64,000 bases of DNA from Paenibacillus dendritiformis. GTDB taxonomy: Bacteria > Bacillota > Bacilli > Paenibacillales > Paenibacillaceae. This document shows, in pieces, positions 42,285-51,307 of this stretch; within the stretch, counting starts at the first letter, position 1; the number at the start of each line of letters is the position of its first letter. Both the position numbers and the translations under genes were made by a program. The stretch spans positions 620,001-684,000 of the forward strand of contig NZ_AP025344.1 in assembly GCF_021654795.1 (NCBI RefSeq). The letters run 5' to 3'. Under the pieces are notes generated by a model. It saw nothing but the letters and a program-made list of their open reading frames with translations, had not been told where the DNA came from and made no database searches.

Positions 42285-43010
42285 AGGGGTACGGAGCGGG
42301 AAATCGAGATCGCCTCCATGTACGGCGATCACTTATTGAAAAATGTCCATGAAAGCGACAAGGGGTGGTATTGGAGATCCACTGGATTATCCCAGGCTTA
42401 TGTTGGTTTAGGCCATGGAAGCATGGGAATAGCCTGGTCTCTTTTCCGACTCGCTTCCGTGACCGGAAATCAGGCATATCAGACAGCGGCGGAACACGCG
42501 CTTCAATATGTGCGTTCTCATTATTCCGATGATTATGGAAACTGGGTTGACAGCCAGGCCGGAGGAACTCTTGCCAACTGGTGCCATGGGGCAAGCGGAA
42601 TCGGGATTGGGCTAACGATGTGCCTCCCTTATTTGCGGGAGGCACAAGCCAAGCAAGTTACGAAAGAAATCGAAAGAGCGGTAATGGCGACCCTTCGATA
42701 TGGTTTTGGAAAAAGTCATTGTTTATGTCATGGTGATCTTGGAAATGCGGAGTTGTTATTATTAGCCGGCAAAGAGCTGAATCGTCCTGAATGGATAGAG
42801 ATGGCCCGGAGGTATGGAACTCAAGCTCTGAACGATTACCAGAGCAAGGGGAAGTATCTTACCGGCATCCCTAAGTGCTCGAACATCCAAGGATTGTGGC
42901 TGGGGATCTCAGGAATCGGATATCAACTGCTTCGGTTGGCTTCGGGTGATACTTGCCCGTCATTTTTGTCACTCCAGGAGCCGCATGCTCACATCAAGGC
43001 ATTCAGATGA
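42285..43010 (+). pseudogene. C-terminal cyclase fragment of a class II lanthipeptide synthetase (LanM)
   Basis: About 240 residues of LanC-like cyclase domain: GWYWRS, GLGHGSMGIAWSLFRLA, NWCHGASGIGIG, SHCLCHGDLGNAELLLLAG and LWLGISGIGYQLLRLA at the end. The zinc ligands (Cys of NWCHG; Cys-His of LCHGD) are all kept, and the C-terminus looks complete. The ~700-residue dehydratase part is gone; homology starts at about 42,285. The open frame extends left to a TTG at 42,210 only by reading antisense through lanT linker sequence. No Shine-Dalgarno site is seen. No precursor peptide (LanA) gene was found nearby. Judged non-functional. Confidence 0.82.
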
Positions 43011-43030
43011 ATGGGTGGTTAATTTACAGG

Positions 43031-43067
43031 ATTAGCCAGCAGAATCGTCAAGGTTCTACTGGCTAAT
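43031..43067. terminator. Hairpin between the lanM fragment and ABC operon B
   Basis: ATTAGCCAG (43,031-43,039) and CTGGCTAAT (43,059-43,067) pair perfectly, with an inner AGAA/TTCT stem. It lies between convergent genes and lacks a clear T run. Confidence 0.6.
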
Positions 43068-43076
43068 CAAATCTAT

Positions 43077-44045
43077 CTAATACACCCGATGGATAATATC
43101 CTCGAAATCCGGCTCCTCCATATGAACATCCTCCATCCCGCCGAACCGTTCGAGCAGGCGCAGCGCCTCCATCGCGCTCAGCTCCTCGCGGTTGCATTCC
43201 ACCGTCAACGTGTTGCCGGCAAGGGAACGGCAGCGCAGCGGGTGCGGCACCTCCTCGGATAAAGCCGCGCCCTCGCGGTACGTGACGCGAATGAGGGTCG
43301 GCAAGCCGATTCTCTTGCGCAATTGATCAAGCGAGCCATCGAAGCCAATCTGGCCATGGTTGATAACGATGACGCGCTCGCACAGCTGCTCGATATCATC
43401 CATGTCGTGCGTCGTGAGGAGAATCGTCTTGCCCAGCTCGCGGTTGATTGTCCGCAGGAATTGGCGGATGCTCCGTTTCGCGATGACATCGAGCCCGATC
43501 GTCGGCTCGTCCAGGAACAGAATATCCGGGTCATGCAGCAGGGCGGCCGCGATATCGGCCCGCATCCGCTGGCCGAGCGACAACTGCCGGACCGGCGTCT
43601 TCAGGAATTGATCCAGCCCGAGCAGCTCGCGGAGCATCCCGAGCCTCCGCTGCGCCGCATCCGTATCCATGCCGTACATCGCGGCCAAAATATCGAATGA
43701 ATCGGCTGTGGGCAAGTCCCACCACAGTTGGGTCCGCTGTCCGAACAGAACGCCCAGCCTGCGGGTTACCCGCCTTCGTTCCCGGTGCGGATTCCGCCCG
43801 AAGATGCTCACCTCTCCCGAGGTCGGATGAAGAATGCCGGAGAGCATCTTGATGGTCGTCGATTTGCCGGCGCCGTTCGGGCCGATATAACCGACGAACT
43901 CGCCGCTCTCAATATGGAAGCTGATGCCGCGCACGGCTTCCTTCACGACATAGTCGCGTGACAGAAGCGTTCGCAAGCCTTTGAACCGCCCTTCCTTCGG
44001 AGCGGACCGGCGGAATTGTTTGTGCAAATCAGTCACGGTAATCAC
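43077..44045 (-). CDS. ABC-2 exporter ATP-binding protein (COG4586-like), operon B
   Basis: 322 residues from a GTG start (complement of 44,043-44,045) after AAGGGGG. Walker A GPNGAGKSTTIKM, LFGQRTQLWWD, signature QLSLGQRMRADIA, Walker B DILFLDEPTIGLD, LLTTHDMDDIEQL. Clearly related to the ATPase of operon A along its whole length. It is the last gene of its operon, after two permeases. Confidence 0.9.
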   Translation of the reverse strand: MITVTDLHKQFRRSAPKEGRFKGLRTLLSRDYVVKEAVRGISFHIESGEFVGYIGPNGAGKSTTIKMLSGILHPTSGEVSIFGRNPHRERRRVTRRLGVLFGQRTQLWWDLPTADSFDILAAMYGMDTDAAQRRLGMLRELLGLDQFLKTPVRQLSLGQRMRADIAAALLHDPDILFLDEPTIGLDVIAKRSIRQFLRTINRELGKTILLTTHDMDDIEQLCERVIVINHGQIGFDGSLDQLRKRIGLPTLIRVTYREGAALSEEVPHPLRCRSLAGNTLTVECNREELSAMEALRLLERFGGMEDVHMEEPDFEDIIHRVY

Positions 44046-44090
44046 GGTTGAACCCCCTTATCGTCCTTCTATGCTTGACTCTGCCTAACG

Positions 44091-44882
44091 CTAACTTCCC
44101 GTGCTCTGGTAGCGGGCCAGGCCGATTCTCCATACCCGCAAGGCGAGAACGAACAGGCCGGCCGCGATCAGCACCGACAGTCCAATCAGCCAGATGCCAT
44201 AGTTGTTCCGCAAAATATACAAGGACGGGACGTAGTTGGCGAAGCCGACAGGAATGATGCTGAGCAGCAGCCCCTGGAGCCATGACGGATAAATGCTCAT
44301 CGGGTATTGCGCCGCGGTGCGGGCGGCATCCTCGGTAATGTTTTGCAGTTCCTCGATGCGCGTAATCCAGAACCCGACGGACGCCGTCAGCAGGCCGATG
44401 GCGAAGAGCAGCACCGCGCCCGACAGGATGACGATCAGCGTAAGCGGCACCGCCGTCCATCCAATCTGCCCCTGCTGCATCAGCGTTCCGATGCATATCG
44501 AGAGGATGGCCGTGCCTTGAACCACTTCGCCCAAGCGAATCGAGAAGTTCTGGGACATCAACGCCAGCAGTATCGGGATCGGCCGGAGCAGCAAGCCGTC
44601 GAGCGTGCCGGTGACCAAATATTTCTCCAAGTGGTGCACGTCGGAGGCGAACATTCGGTAGATGGCTTTGGACAAGGAGAGAACGGCATACAAATAGCCG
44701 GCCTCCGCCAAGGTCCAGCCCTTGATATGGCCGAATCGGAGCAGAATGACCGCGAGCATTAGAAATTCGACTACGCTGATGATCGCAGCCATAAGCGTTG
44801 AGAACCAAAAGTTGAACTTGTACTGCATCCGGCTGCGGATGCTTGCGCGCACGAGCAGCGCGTACATGCGAATCCATGTCAT
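44091..44882 (-). CDS. ABC-2 permease (COG3694-like), operon B
   Basis: 263 residues from the ATG at 44,882, which overlaps the stop of the upstream permease gene (ATGA); the longer open frame to 44,954 is antisense overlap. Six helices. LVTGTLDGLLLRPIPILLAL resembles the MDRILTRPAHNLFQI segment of operon A's second permease, and the end IYPSWLQGLLLSIIPVGFAN is typical. Works with the neighbouring permease and ATPase. Confidence 0.85.
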   Translation of the reverse strand: MTWIRMYALLVRASIRSRMQYKFNFWFSTLMAAIISVVEFLMLAVILLRFGHIKGWTLAEAGYLYAVLSLSKAIYRMFASDVHHLEKYLVTGTLDGLLLRPIPILLALMSQNFSIRLGEVVQGTAILSICIGTLMQQGQIGWTAVPLTLIVILSGAVLLFAIGLLTASVGFWITRIEELQNITEDAARTAAQYPMSIYPSWLQGLLLSIIPVGFANYVPSLYILRNNYGIWLIGLSVLIAAGLFVLALRVWRIGLARYQSTGS

Positions 44883-45655
44883 CCCCCTTGCACCTCCACC
44901 TTCCGTCTCATGATCCCGGTAACGGCGAGACATAGAGCGGTAAATAGAGCGCACCAGATGACAGAGCCTGTCAACGCGGCGGGCGCTTCCATTCCGAGGT
45001 AGATTCGCGTCGGCACATAGTGCAGGAACGGATAGAACGACGCTTCACTGATGGCGGCAAGCCAAGAAGGCAGCCATTCAATCGGGATGAGGAAGCCGGA
45101 CAGCAGCATGCTGAAGGCATAGTTCACCCAATAGAGCCAACGCGACTCGGTCGTCCAGAGCGCCAGAGCTCCGATCAGGTAGTTCAGGCAAATGGAAATG
45201 TACGCGGCGAGCGTCAAAGCAACAGCGGTCCACAAGTACGTAGTCACGGATGAGGGGACGTGAAGCGGTAATACGAAGAAATAAAGCGCGTAAATCGGAA
45301 GAAACTTATACACGAACTGGTAGGCGATCTGCCCCCATTCCTTGCTCATCAGATGATAGAACAGATGAACGGGCTTGACGAGATCGAGGGCAATCTGCCC
45401 GGTTCGCACGGACTGCTCCATGCCGAGTCCGTTGTTGAGAAAAGCGGCGACCCATAAGCTCGCCTGATTGAACGCGACATAGCTGATGATGCCGTTCAAT
45501 CCATATTCGCCGAGCGATCGGCCTTCTGCAATCCCTGTCCATACGGACACATAGATGAGACCGAACAGAGCGCTGGCGATGTTGTGCACAAGATGCGCAC
45601 TCCGGTACTGCAAATTGCTGAGGTACATTTTACGTGCTAGCGTCCAAAAAAGCAT
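44879..45655 (-). CDS. ABC-2 permease (COG4587-like), operon B
   Basis: 258 residues, six helices. SVRTGQIALDLVKPVHLFYH corresponds to the DGSVAIQFIRPYNYLVV segment of operon A's first permease. First gene of operon B. Its promoter must lie in the 45,656-45,958 region, which is shared with the start region of the SLH operon; no other gene is convincing there. Confidence 0.85.
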   Translation of the reverse strand: MLFWTLARKMYLSNLQYRSAHLVHNIASALFGLIYVSVWTGIAEGRSLGEYGLNGIISYVAFNQASLWVAAFLNNGLGMEQSVRTGQIALDLVKPVHLFYHLMSKEWGQIAYQFVYKFLPIYALYFFVLPLHVPSSVTTYLWTAVALTLAAYISICLNYLIGALALWTTESRWLYWVNYAFSMLLSGFLIPIEWLPSWLAAISEASFYPFLHYVPTRIYLGMEAPAALTGSVIWCALFTALCLAVTGIMRRKVEVQGG

Positions 45656-45958
45656 TCAACACCTCCGGCATCTTCATGCTTAGCGGCGTGCCTACACAAC
45701 GATGGGAGCGTAATGCGTCTTGAGAGAGCGAGGAATATCATACCAGAGGTTCCGGAAGGATTGCAAGCGTTTTTTGTGTTCATGGCCTGGTTGCGCTAAG
45801 GAAGCCAATCGTTTTGCCGAATGTGCGGGTTTGATTGAGGAAAATAAGCACCGCGTGCCTTGGAGTTGGAGCGATCAGGCCTCATCTGATGCAGGCGGGG
45901 GATTTTTGGTATCTTACGTCGAAAAAAATTAGGACTCGCCATTAACAAGAAAATATTG
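45656..45958. other. Intergenic region with no convincing gene
   Basis: Holds the promoter of ABC operon B (minus strand) and leads into the SLH leader. A 70-codon plus-strand frame at 45,720-45,932 has no ribosome-binding site and no recognisable content. Confidence 0.5.
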
Positions 45959-46046
45959 TATAATATAAGCAATTCAGTATTTGATGTGAATACATAGGTC
46001 CTGATGGGAAGAACCCGACGCTAATTCTATTGGCTGAGGGTTTTTT
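45959..46046 (+). ncRNA. Short transcribed leader ending in a terminator (attenuator-like) before the SLH operon
   Basis: TATAAT at 45,959-45,964 is a consensus -10 box. About 50-75 bases on, AACCC (46,012-46,016) pairs with GGGTT (46,038-46,042), with the inner stem GCTAAT/ATTGGC, followed by T6. No plus-strand gene precedes this terminator. The CCC of its 5' arm can instead pair with GGG at 46,006-46,008. That is the layout of a regulated leader (riboswitch or attenuator), or of a small RNA. No known riboswitch class was recognised. Confidence 0.5.
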
Positions 46047-46107
46047 GTGTTTTTCAGGGCCGATCGGGAATGGCGTAAAAACACTATTATCGTAGGAGTG
46101 ATCAATC

Positions 46108-47316
46108 ATGAAGACCATGAAAAGAGTAATCCTGTTCTTTATCATCGGTTGCTTGGCGCTTCCTGGATTGCCGGGGATTCTATCCGCAGAGGCCAAGGGG
46201 ATGAGCTTCAAGGATGTATCGGCAACGCACTGGGCCAAGGACTCCATTTCTGCCGCCGTAAATGCAGGATATTTCAAGGGTTATAGCAATGGAACGTTTC
46301 AACCGGAGGCGACCATTACAAGGGCGGAATTCGCTGCCTTGCTGTCGCGTGTATCGAAAGCGGAAGCTTCCACGGAAATCGAAAATATCTTTAGCGATTT
46401 GAACACTCACTGGAGCAAAAAGGAAGTCGAGAAGGCGGTTGCTTTGGGATTCATCGATCCGAAAAACTACCCAGACGGCTTTCAACCCGACACGGCGTTA
46501 ACCCGTGAAGAGATGGCCATCTGGCTCAGCTCCGGCTTGGCAGCGGTGGATGAAGACTACAAGCAGGCGCTGTTGGATACGAAGGAGACGCTGATTCCGG
46601 TCAAAGAATACTTCAAACCAGGCATTCCAGCGTCCAAAGCCGGCCATATTGCGGTAGCCATGGGCACCAAATTGATGAGCGGCTACCCGGACGGTTCCTT
46701 TGGCATGAAAAAAACAACGACTCGTGCCGAGACGTCGGCGATTCTGTTGCGGTTCGTGAAGGCAGCTACCAAGAAGGCCGACAGCTTCCCGGCCCTGAAT
46801 GAGCTGCGGGCAGTGGGGACGGAGAAGAATAATTTGGAGGTTGTGACGCCGTTTGAAGCTCCTGGTGTGACAAAAGCATCAGGAAAGACGAGAACATTTA
46901 AAAATAATGCCGGCAAGTTGGTTTTTCATCGGATGGTTGCAGTGAATGTAGAAAATTGGAACGAAAAAAGCTTTTATGGTGACCTGTTTTTGGATGAGAG
47001 CGACAAGGAATTTTTCGAAAAGCACAAGGGAAGGTTTCCGCTATTTATAGAACTTACGATCTATCCAAAAACAAAGGAATTCGGTGTTGACCATTATGCT
47101 ACTGGAATAACAAACTTGATGGGAGGGATTGCAATACATAACAATCAACACAAAAAATATGGATATGAAACCCTTCCCGTTATGGAGGATATACACTTCT
47201 TTTCCAAGCATTCTTCAGGTGTAAAACTATGGGTTGTAAAATACTATAACACGGAAGAAGATAACCTCGGTAGCGCTAAATTTGATGATGGTTCCTTATT
47301 GATGATTGCGAAATAG
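46108..47316 (+). CDS. S-layer homology (SLH) domain surface protein
   Basis: 402 residues. Signal peptide (1-30, cleaved near SAEA), then three SLH domains: about 33-80 (FKDVSATHWAKDSISAAVNA, TITRAEFAALL), 93-145 (FSDLNTHWSKKEVEKAVALG, LTREEMAIWL) and 170-222 (GHIAVAMGTKLMSGYPDGSF, TTRAETSAILL). SLH domains bind pyruvylated secondary wall polymer. Residues ~235-402 are a novel C-terminal domain. GGAG precedes the ATG. The gene is 10 bases upstream of a large surface protein gene, and a leader with a terminator precedes it. Confidence 0.9.
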   Translation: MKTMKRVILFFIIGCLALPGLPGILSAEAKGMSFKDVSATHWAKDSISAAVNAGYFKGYSNGTFQPEATITRAEFAALLSRVSKAEASTEIENIFSDLNTHWSKKEVEKAVALGFIDPKNYPDGFQPDTALTREEMAIWLSSGLAAVDEDYKQALLDTKETLIPVKEYFKPGIPASKAGHIAVAMGTKLMSGYPDGSFGMKKTTTRAETSAILLRFVKAATKKADSFPALNELRAVGTEKNNLEVVTPFEAPGVTKASGKTRTFKNNAGKLVFHRMVAVNVENWNEKSFYGDLFLDESDKEFFEKHKGRFPLFIELTIYPKTKEFGVDHYATGITNLMGGIAIHNNQHKKYGYETLPVMEDIHFFSKHSSGVKLWVVKYYNTEEDNLGSAKFDDGSLLMIAK

Positions 47317-47326
47317 AGGGGAAAAC

Positions 47327-50300
47327 ATGAAAAAAGCAGTTACAGTCATTTTAATCCTATTATTGTTAATATCCTTGACTAATTATAGTCCTAAGCTTGT
47401 CTCAGCTTTGGATGAGCCTCCGGAAGTTGAAAAGTTTATACCTTGGAAAAATGGTTATCCAGATAAAGGAATAAAAGTAATCCCGGAAGGTTTAGCTCCT
47501 AAGACTCAAAAGATTAATGTAACTGTAACGGGTAAAGACTACCCGAATCCAAAAACAGTCTGGACTGAAGGGGATAGAGGACAATGGGTTGCAGTTACCC
47601 AAGATGGTGAACGTGTCGAAACATTCATGGCCATCGGTAAAGATGGAAATAAGTACCCGCGAGACACTTCAGTGAAAGACCGGATAACTATGTATAACTA
47701 TGCTCCAGAGAGTCTACAGGATACAAAAAATCATGCATTCAAAAAGGAGCACGTTAAGGAACTCGGGTTAACTAATCTGAAATATCAAGAAACACAAAGC
47801 TCTTTTACTCCGAATGGTGAACCAAAATTCACCAAGGGGCAACTCGAGGCTGTTCTTAATACAACTACAGGTCATACCCATCTTGTTTCAATATACCGCC
47901 AATATGAAACGGGGCATCAAGGTCAACCGAAGTATCAGGCTCATTACTTTATCTATCTAGAAGCAGACTTTGAGGGCTATGTCACAGAAATGAAAGAGCT
48001 ACGCGTCTCGTCTGATGCAAACATGTACATCGGAGAGACCAAGAATTTAAAGGCAGAGGTCAGGACTCAGGAATATGACATGACAGGCTTTACGAATTGG
48101 CTGGATATCACTCGTCGGACGGAACAGCTGGAATGGAGTTCGGATCGCTCTTCTGTGGCGACGGTAGGGCCTGACGGGAAGGTAACAGCTGTCGGGAAAG
48201 GAACTGCCAAGATAACTGCCAAATGGAAGAGCTATCCCTACTATATTTATGACGATGTGACGATTACGGTTGGCGATGTTGCTGGTACACCGGATCCGAC
48301 GATTCCGCCAGATCCGACAGGCTCATGTACTGTACCTGTCCCGGGAACGAAAATCCCAAATCTGGTAATGGATCCAAAGGTGAGCGCTATGATTAAGGCG
48401 GATAATCGGGGAAATGAGCAGTTCGATGTGCTTCTCGGCATCCCGACTTCTGAATTTTTATACGCCAATGCCTTTGCTCATAATTACTTATTCAAGAGCT
48501 CGTTCGTGCAGATGAGCGGGAAATGTACATTTGAAGTTCCTGTGGAAAAGACGTTTCTTAAGAAATGGAAAGAGCCAGGGACTGACGATGAGGGGAAGCC
48601 CACGCAAGAAGACATGGAGGAAGAGGAGAACGTCAGTGATGTCGTGACCGTTGAGCGTCCGTATTCATTTTGGGTAGTTGACAACCTGGAAGTTTACAAA
48701 ATCCAAGAAGCGACGCTGCAAAATGCAGCATTGCCGGGCGGAGGGGTTACCTTGGAGCCCCGAAATTATACGCCGCCCGATTATCATTTCAAGCAGCAGG
48801 GCGGAATCGTGAAGGAACCGGAAGCGCAGAGTGTCGTTCTTCCTTCGCAAACCGTAGGCAAAGACATACCGAACTATTCAGGAGAATTCAAAGCCGCTGC
48901 CGAGAAAGCGATCGGGAAAGTTCGCGTCCAAAATGATTTGCTTGTCTTTCAGGGAAAGACGATTATGTCAGGGCACGCGGTGGATGAGAACGGCTCCTCT
49001 CCAGGAACCATTCCGTCTCCAACCGTGATCAGCGAAAACATCTTATATAAAAATCGGCTCTTACTACATAGCGAGAAAGTGAACGCAAAAAATGTGCCGA
49101 GCAGCGGTACGATTTATTATAAGCTGCTTCCGGAACGGATTCATGGCGGCACGGATCAGGAATTCCCGATTCCGGGCATCAACCCGGTCACGATACATAC
49201 CCCGGTTGTGACGTATGCTTCCGTGTCGGATGACCGGGCGCATAACCAGAAGACGAAGCCGAGCCTTAACCGGGCGGCGCTCATTCTGGAGCGGACATTT
49301 ACGGTGCGCCTGCCGACGGGCGGGCAGCATGTCACCTACCCGGGCTACGGCAACCGTGATTATGCGAACTATATCCGCACGAAGCAGGTGTGGTTCCCGT
49401 TCGATGTGTACTCCGGGGATCGGAGCCGCTTCATTCCAAAGCGGACCTGGATCGACCTCCCGGTGCATCAATTGGATACGACATTCTTCCTGCCGGTATG
49501 GATCGATGAAGGCAATTATTCCGTCCTGTTTCGCACGATTGCCGAGAACGCGCCCGCGCACTTCACTACCCAACCGAATGCGAATACCGAACTAGGGAAT
49601 CATGTCTCCACTGACGTGGTTGAGGTGGAAGTCATTGGCCGGCTGTATGACTTCCGGGTGAGTGACATCGTAGATTACAACTGGGAGAAGGTGTTCCGCA
49701 AGCGGGCTGGCAGCCATGAACCTGCCGGGGCCTCCTATTGGGTCGGGAAGAAAGGCATTGACGGGGAGCCGAGAGGAAACCAGGCGCCGTATACGCTGCC
49801 GATTCGGCCCGGCAGTCATCCGCTGCAGGGATACCGCAATGTGGCGGTGAAGACGGGCTATCATTTCAAATTCGATCTGAAAACGAAGGGCAATATGTTC
49901 GGTCCAAAGGATAGCATCCGGATTACGCCAAGCTTCTACTACGTAAGCAAGGATGGCAAGGCTCGCTTTCCGGTTGATTTGTATTACCACAGCAATGACC
50001 GCTACTTCATTCGCATCGGATCGCAGGAGGATCAGGCCGGACGATATGTCATTCTGAATGAGCGGCTGCGCAACGTGCCGATGGAACAGTTGATCGACAC
50101 GGCCAGTTACAAGTACGACCGCGAGGGACAAGGAGTGTCCTTGAGCCGCCAAGCCTATATCGAGCAGTACATCGAGAAATGGACAAAGCGGAAGACGCCG
50201 GTCGGCGGTTATGGCGGGCTGCTGCTGCCGGAAGCGGTGCGCACGTTCATCGGGCCGAAGTCGAATCTTCCGGATACGGCCGACGCCCAGAGGGCGAATG

Positions 50301-50665
50301 TATCGATTCAGCAGTGGTATGGCGAGTATAGTTTGCCGGCCGAGGTCTATATCGTGAGGGCGGGGACGGATATCGCCGAGTACGGCCGCACGCATGGAGG
50401 TTTGCATGACCAGTCCCCTATCTTTCTGAGGGATGGCTACCTGGTCGTGAACTTTAATATTGAGACGATACGGGAGGGCCGGACCGCAGTTCCGCATTTG
50501 CAATATATTCACGCGCCGTTGATGAACCAGTGGCGGCTGGAAGGATTTGAGCGGACGATTCGGGATTCGTTCGGCCGCACCTTTGCATTGCGAGACGGGG
50601 ATGTGTTGTTCTACCACGCGAACCTGTCGAGCCGGGATGATTTCGGGGCGATGGTGCCGCATTAG
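47327..50665 (+). CDS. Large secreted surface protein with Big2 (Ig-like) domain, DUF5704-like
   Basis: 1,112 residues from the ATG at 47,327 (GAGGGG upstream). Signal peptide 1-25. Residues ~215-315 form a bacterial Ig-like group 2 domain (MYIGETKNLKAEV ... LEWSSDRSSVATVGPDGKVT AVGKGTAKITA). A Pro-rich linker (TPDPTIPPDPTG) follows, then a long beta-rich part of unknown fold; similar Paenibacillus proteins carry a DUF5704 domain, recalled but not checked. No SLH or LPXTG anchor, so it may be held by the SLH protein encoded just upstream. The 5' third is AT-rich while the 3' third (after ~49,100) is GC-rich, a mosaic within one gene. Confidence 0.75.
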   Translation: MKKAVTVILILLLLISLTNYSPKLVSALDEPPEVEKFIPWKNGYPDKGIKVIPEGLAPKTQKINVTVTGKDYPNPKTVWTEGDRGQWVAVTQDGERVETFMAIGKDGNKYPRDTSVKDRITMYNYAPESLQDTKNHAFKKEHVKELGLTNLKYQETQSSFTPNGEPKFTKGQLEAVLNTTTGHTHLVSIYRQYETGHQGQPKYQAHYFIYLEADFEGYVTEMKELRVSSDANMYIGETKNLKAEVRTQEYDMTGFTNWLDITRRTEQLEWSSDRSSVATVGPDGKVTAVGKGTAKITAKWKSYPYYIYDDVTITVGDVAGTPDPTIPPDPTGSCTVPVPGTKIPNLVMDPKVSAMIKADNRGNEQFDVLLGIPTSEFLYANAFAHNYLFKSSFVQMSGKCTFEVPVEKTFLKKWKEPGTDDEGKPTQEDMEEEENVSDVVTVERPYSFWVVDNLEVYKIQEATLQNAALPGGGVTLEPRNYTPPDYHFKQQGGIVKEPEAQSVVLPSQTVGKDIPNYSGEFKAAAEKAIGKVRVQNDLLVFQGKTIMSGHAVDENGSSPGTIPSPTVISENILYKNRLLLHSEKVNAKNVPSSGTIYYKLLPERIHGGTDQEFPIPGINPVTIHTPVVTYASVSDDRAHNQKTKPSLNRAALILERTFTVRLPTGGQHVTYPGYGNRDYANYIRTKQVWFPFDVYSGDRSRFIPKRTWIDLPVHQLDTTFFLPVWIDEGNYSVLFRTIAENAPAHFTTQPNANTELGNHVSTDVVEVEVIGRLYDFRVSDIVDYNWEKVFRKRAGSHEPAGASYWVGKKGIDGEPRGNQAPYTLPIRPGSHPLQGYRNVAVKTGYHFKFDLKTKGNMFGPKDSIRITPSFYYVSKDGKARFPVDLYYHSNDRYFIRIGSQEDQAGRYVILNERLRNVPMEQLIDTASYKYDREGQGVSLSRQAYIEQYIEKWTKRKTPVGGYGGLLLPEAVRTFIGPKSNLPDTADAQRANVSIQQWYGEYSLPAEVYIVRAGTDIAEYGRTHGGLHDQSPIFLRDGYLVVNFNIETIREGRTAVPHLQYIHAPLMNQWRLEGFERTIRDSFGRTFALRDGDVLFYHANLSSRDDFGAMVPH

Positions 50666-50695
50666 CCTTTAGATTGGGATTGAAATACCTTGGGG

Positions 50696-50722
50696 TGGAA
50701 GCGTTGCTTCCGCCTCTTTTTA
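50696..50722 (+). terminator. Terminator of the SLH/Big2 operon
   Basis: GGAAGC (50,697-50,702), loop GTT, GCTTCC (50,706-50,711), then GCCTCTTTTTATTT. Confidence 0.65.
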
Positions 50723-50809
50723 TTTCGTGGGGATAGGGATCGGGATAAAAGGCGCCGTCTCGAACGCCGCTCGAAGCCGTAACATGCGGGCCTCTGCCTC
50801 TTTTGATCG

Positions 50810-51176
50810 ATATCCCCGTCGTTCAGGAAGAACAAGTATCCTAGCGGCTTATTTTGAATATCCCCTTGGTTCAGGAACGCCGATTATCCCGGTAGCCAGG
50901 AGAGGATGTGCAAATAAATTTGAGATTTTTTGCTCCTGACTGGATGGGATATTCACGAAGAGAAAGCGTGAGGGAGAGGACGGAAGCGGGAAGATGTAAC
51001 GCAAGACGACAGCGGAAAATGACTAACTGAAGAAAGTTCTCAGGGAAGAAAGTGTTCAGCTTTCGCGGCAAGTGAACAGCAGCTATGGAAAAGATATTCC
51101 TGACTGATTGGGAGAGTGATGATCAAGACAGCGAAGCATAGCGGCTAAGCAACGGCCCCCCTGAGTGAAAGGGAGA
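50810..51176. repeat. Inverted/direct array of a dispersed intergenic repeat
   Basis: Two copies in one orientation, ATATCCCCGTCGTTCAGGAA (50,810) and ATATCCCCTTGGTTCAGGAA (50,858), then three in the other: TCCTGACTGGATGGGATATT (50,934), TTCCTGACTGATTGGGAG (51,097) and a weaker CCCCTGAGTGAAAGGGAGAG (51,157). The second set is roughly the reverse complement of the first. The same family recurs at 61,495-61,762. No gene is convincing between 50,723 and 51,307. Confidence 0.65.
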
Positions 51177-51229
51177 GCGATCAAAAGGCTCGGAACACGA
51201 AGCAACTGGTAATAGAGATTGCATTTTTT

Positions 51230-51267
51230 ATACATAGATATACTATATATATTGTATATCTATGTAT
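51230..51267. promoter_or_regulatory. Perfect 13-bp inverted repeat upstream of the PadR gene (likely autoregulatory operator)
   Basis: ATACATAGATATA (51,230-51,242) and TATATCTATGTAT (51,255-51,267) are exact reverse complements, 12 bases apart, ending 40 bases before the PadR start. PadR proteins commonly bind AT-rich inverted repeats containing ATGT/ACAT-type half-sites at their own promoters. Confidence 0.7.
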
Positions 51268-51307
51268 TAGGTTATTTCACTGCATGAAGATTGCGAAGGA
51301 GGAAGCG

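Noticed and set aside
45720..45932. 70-codon gene upstream of the SLH operon
   Set aside because: No Shine-Dalgarno site, no recognisable content, and it overlaps the expected promoter region.
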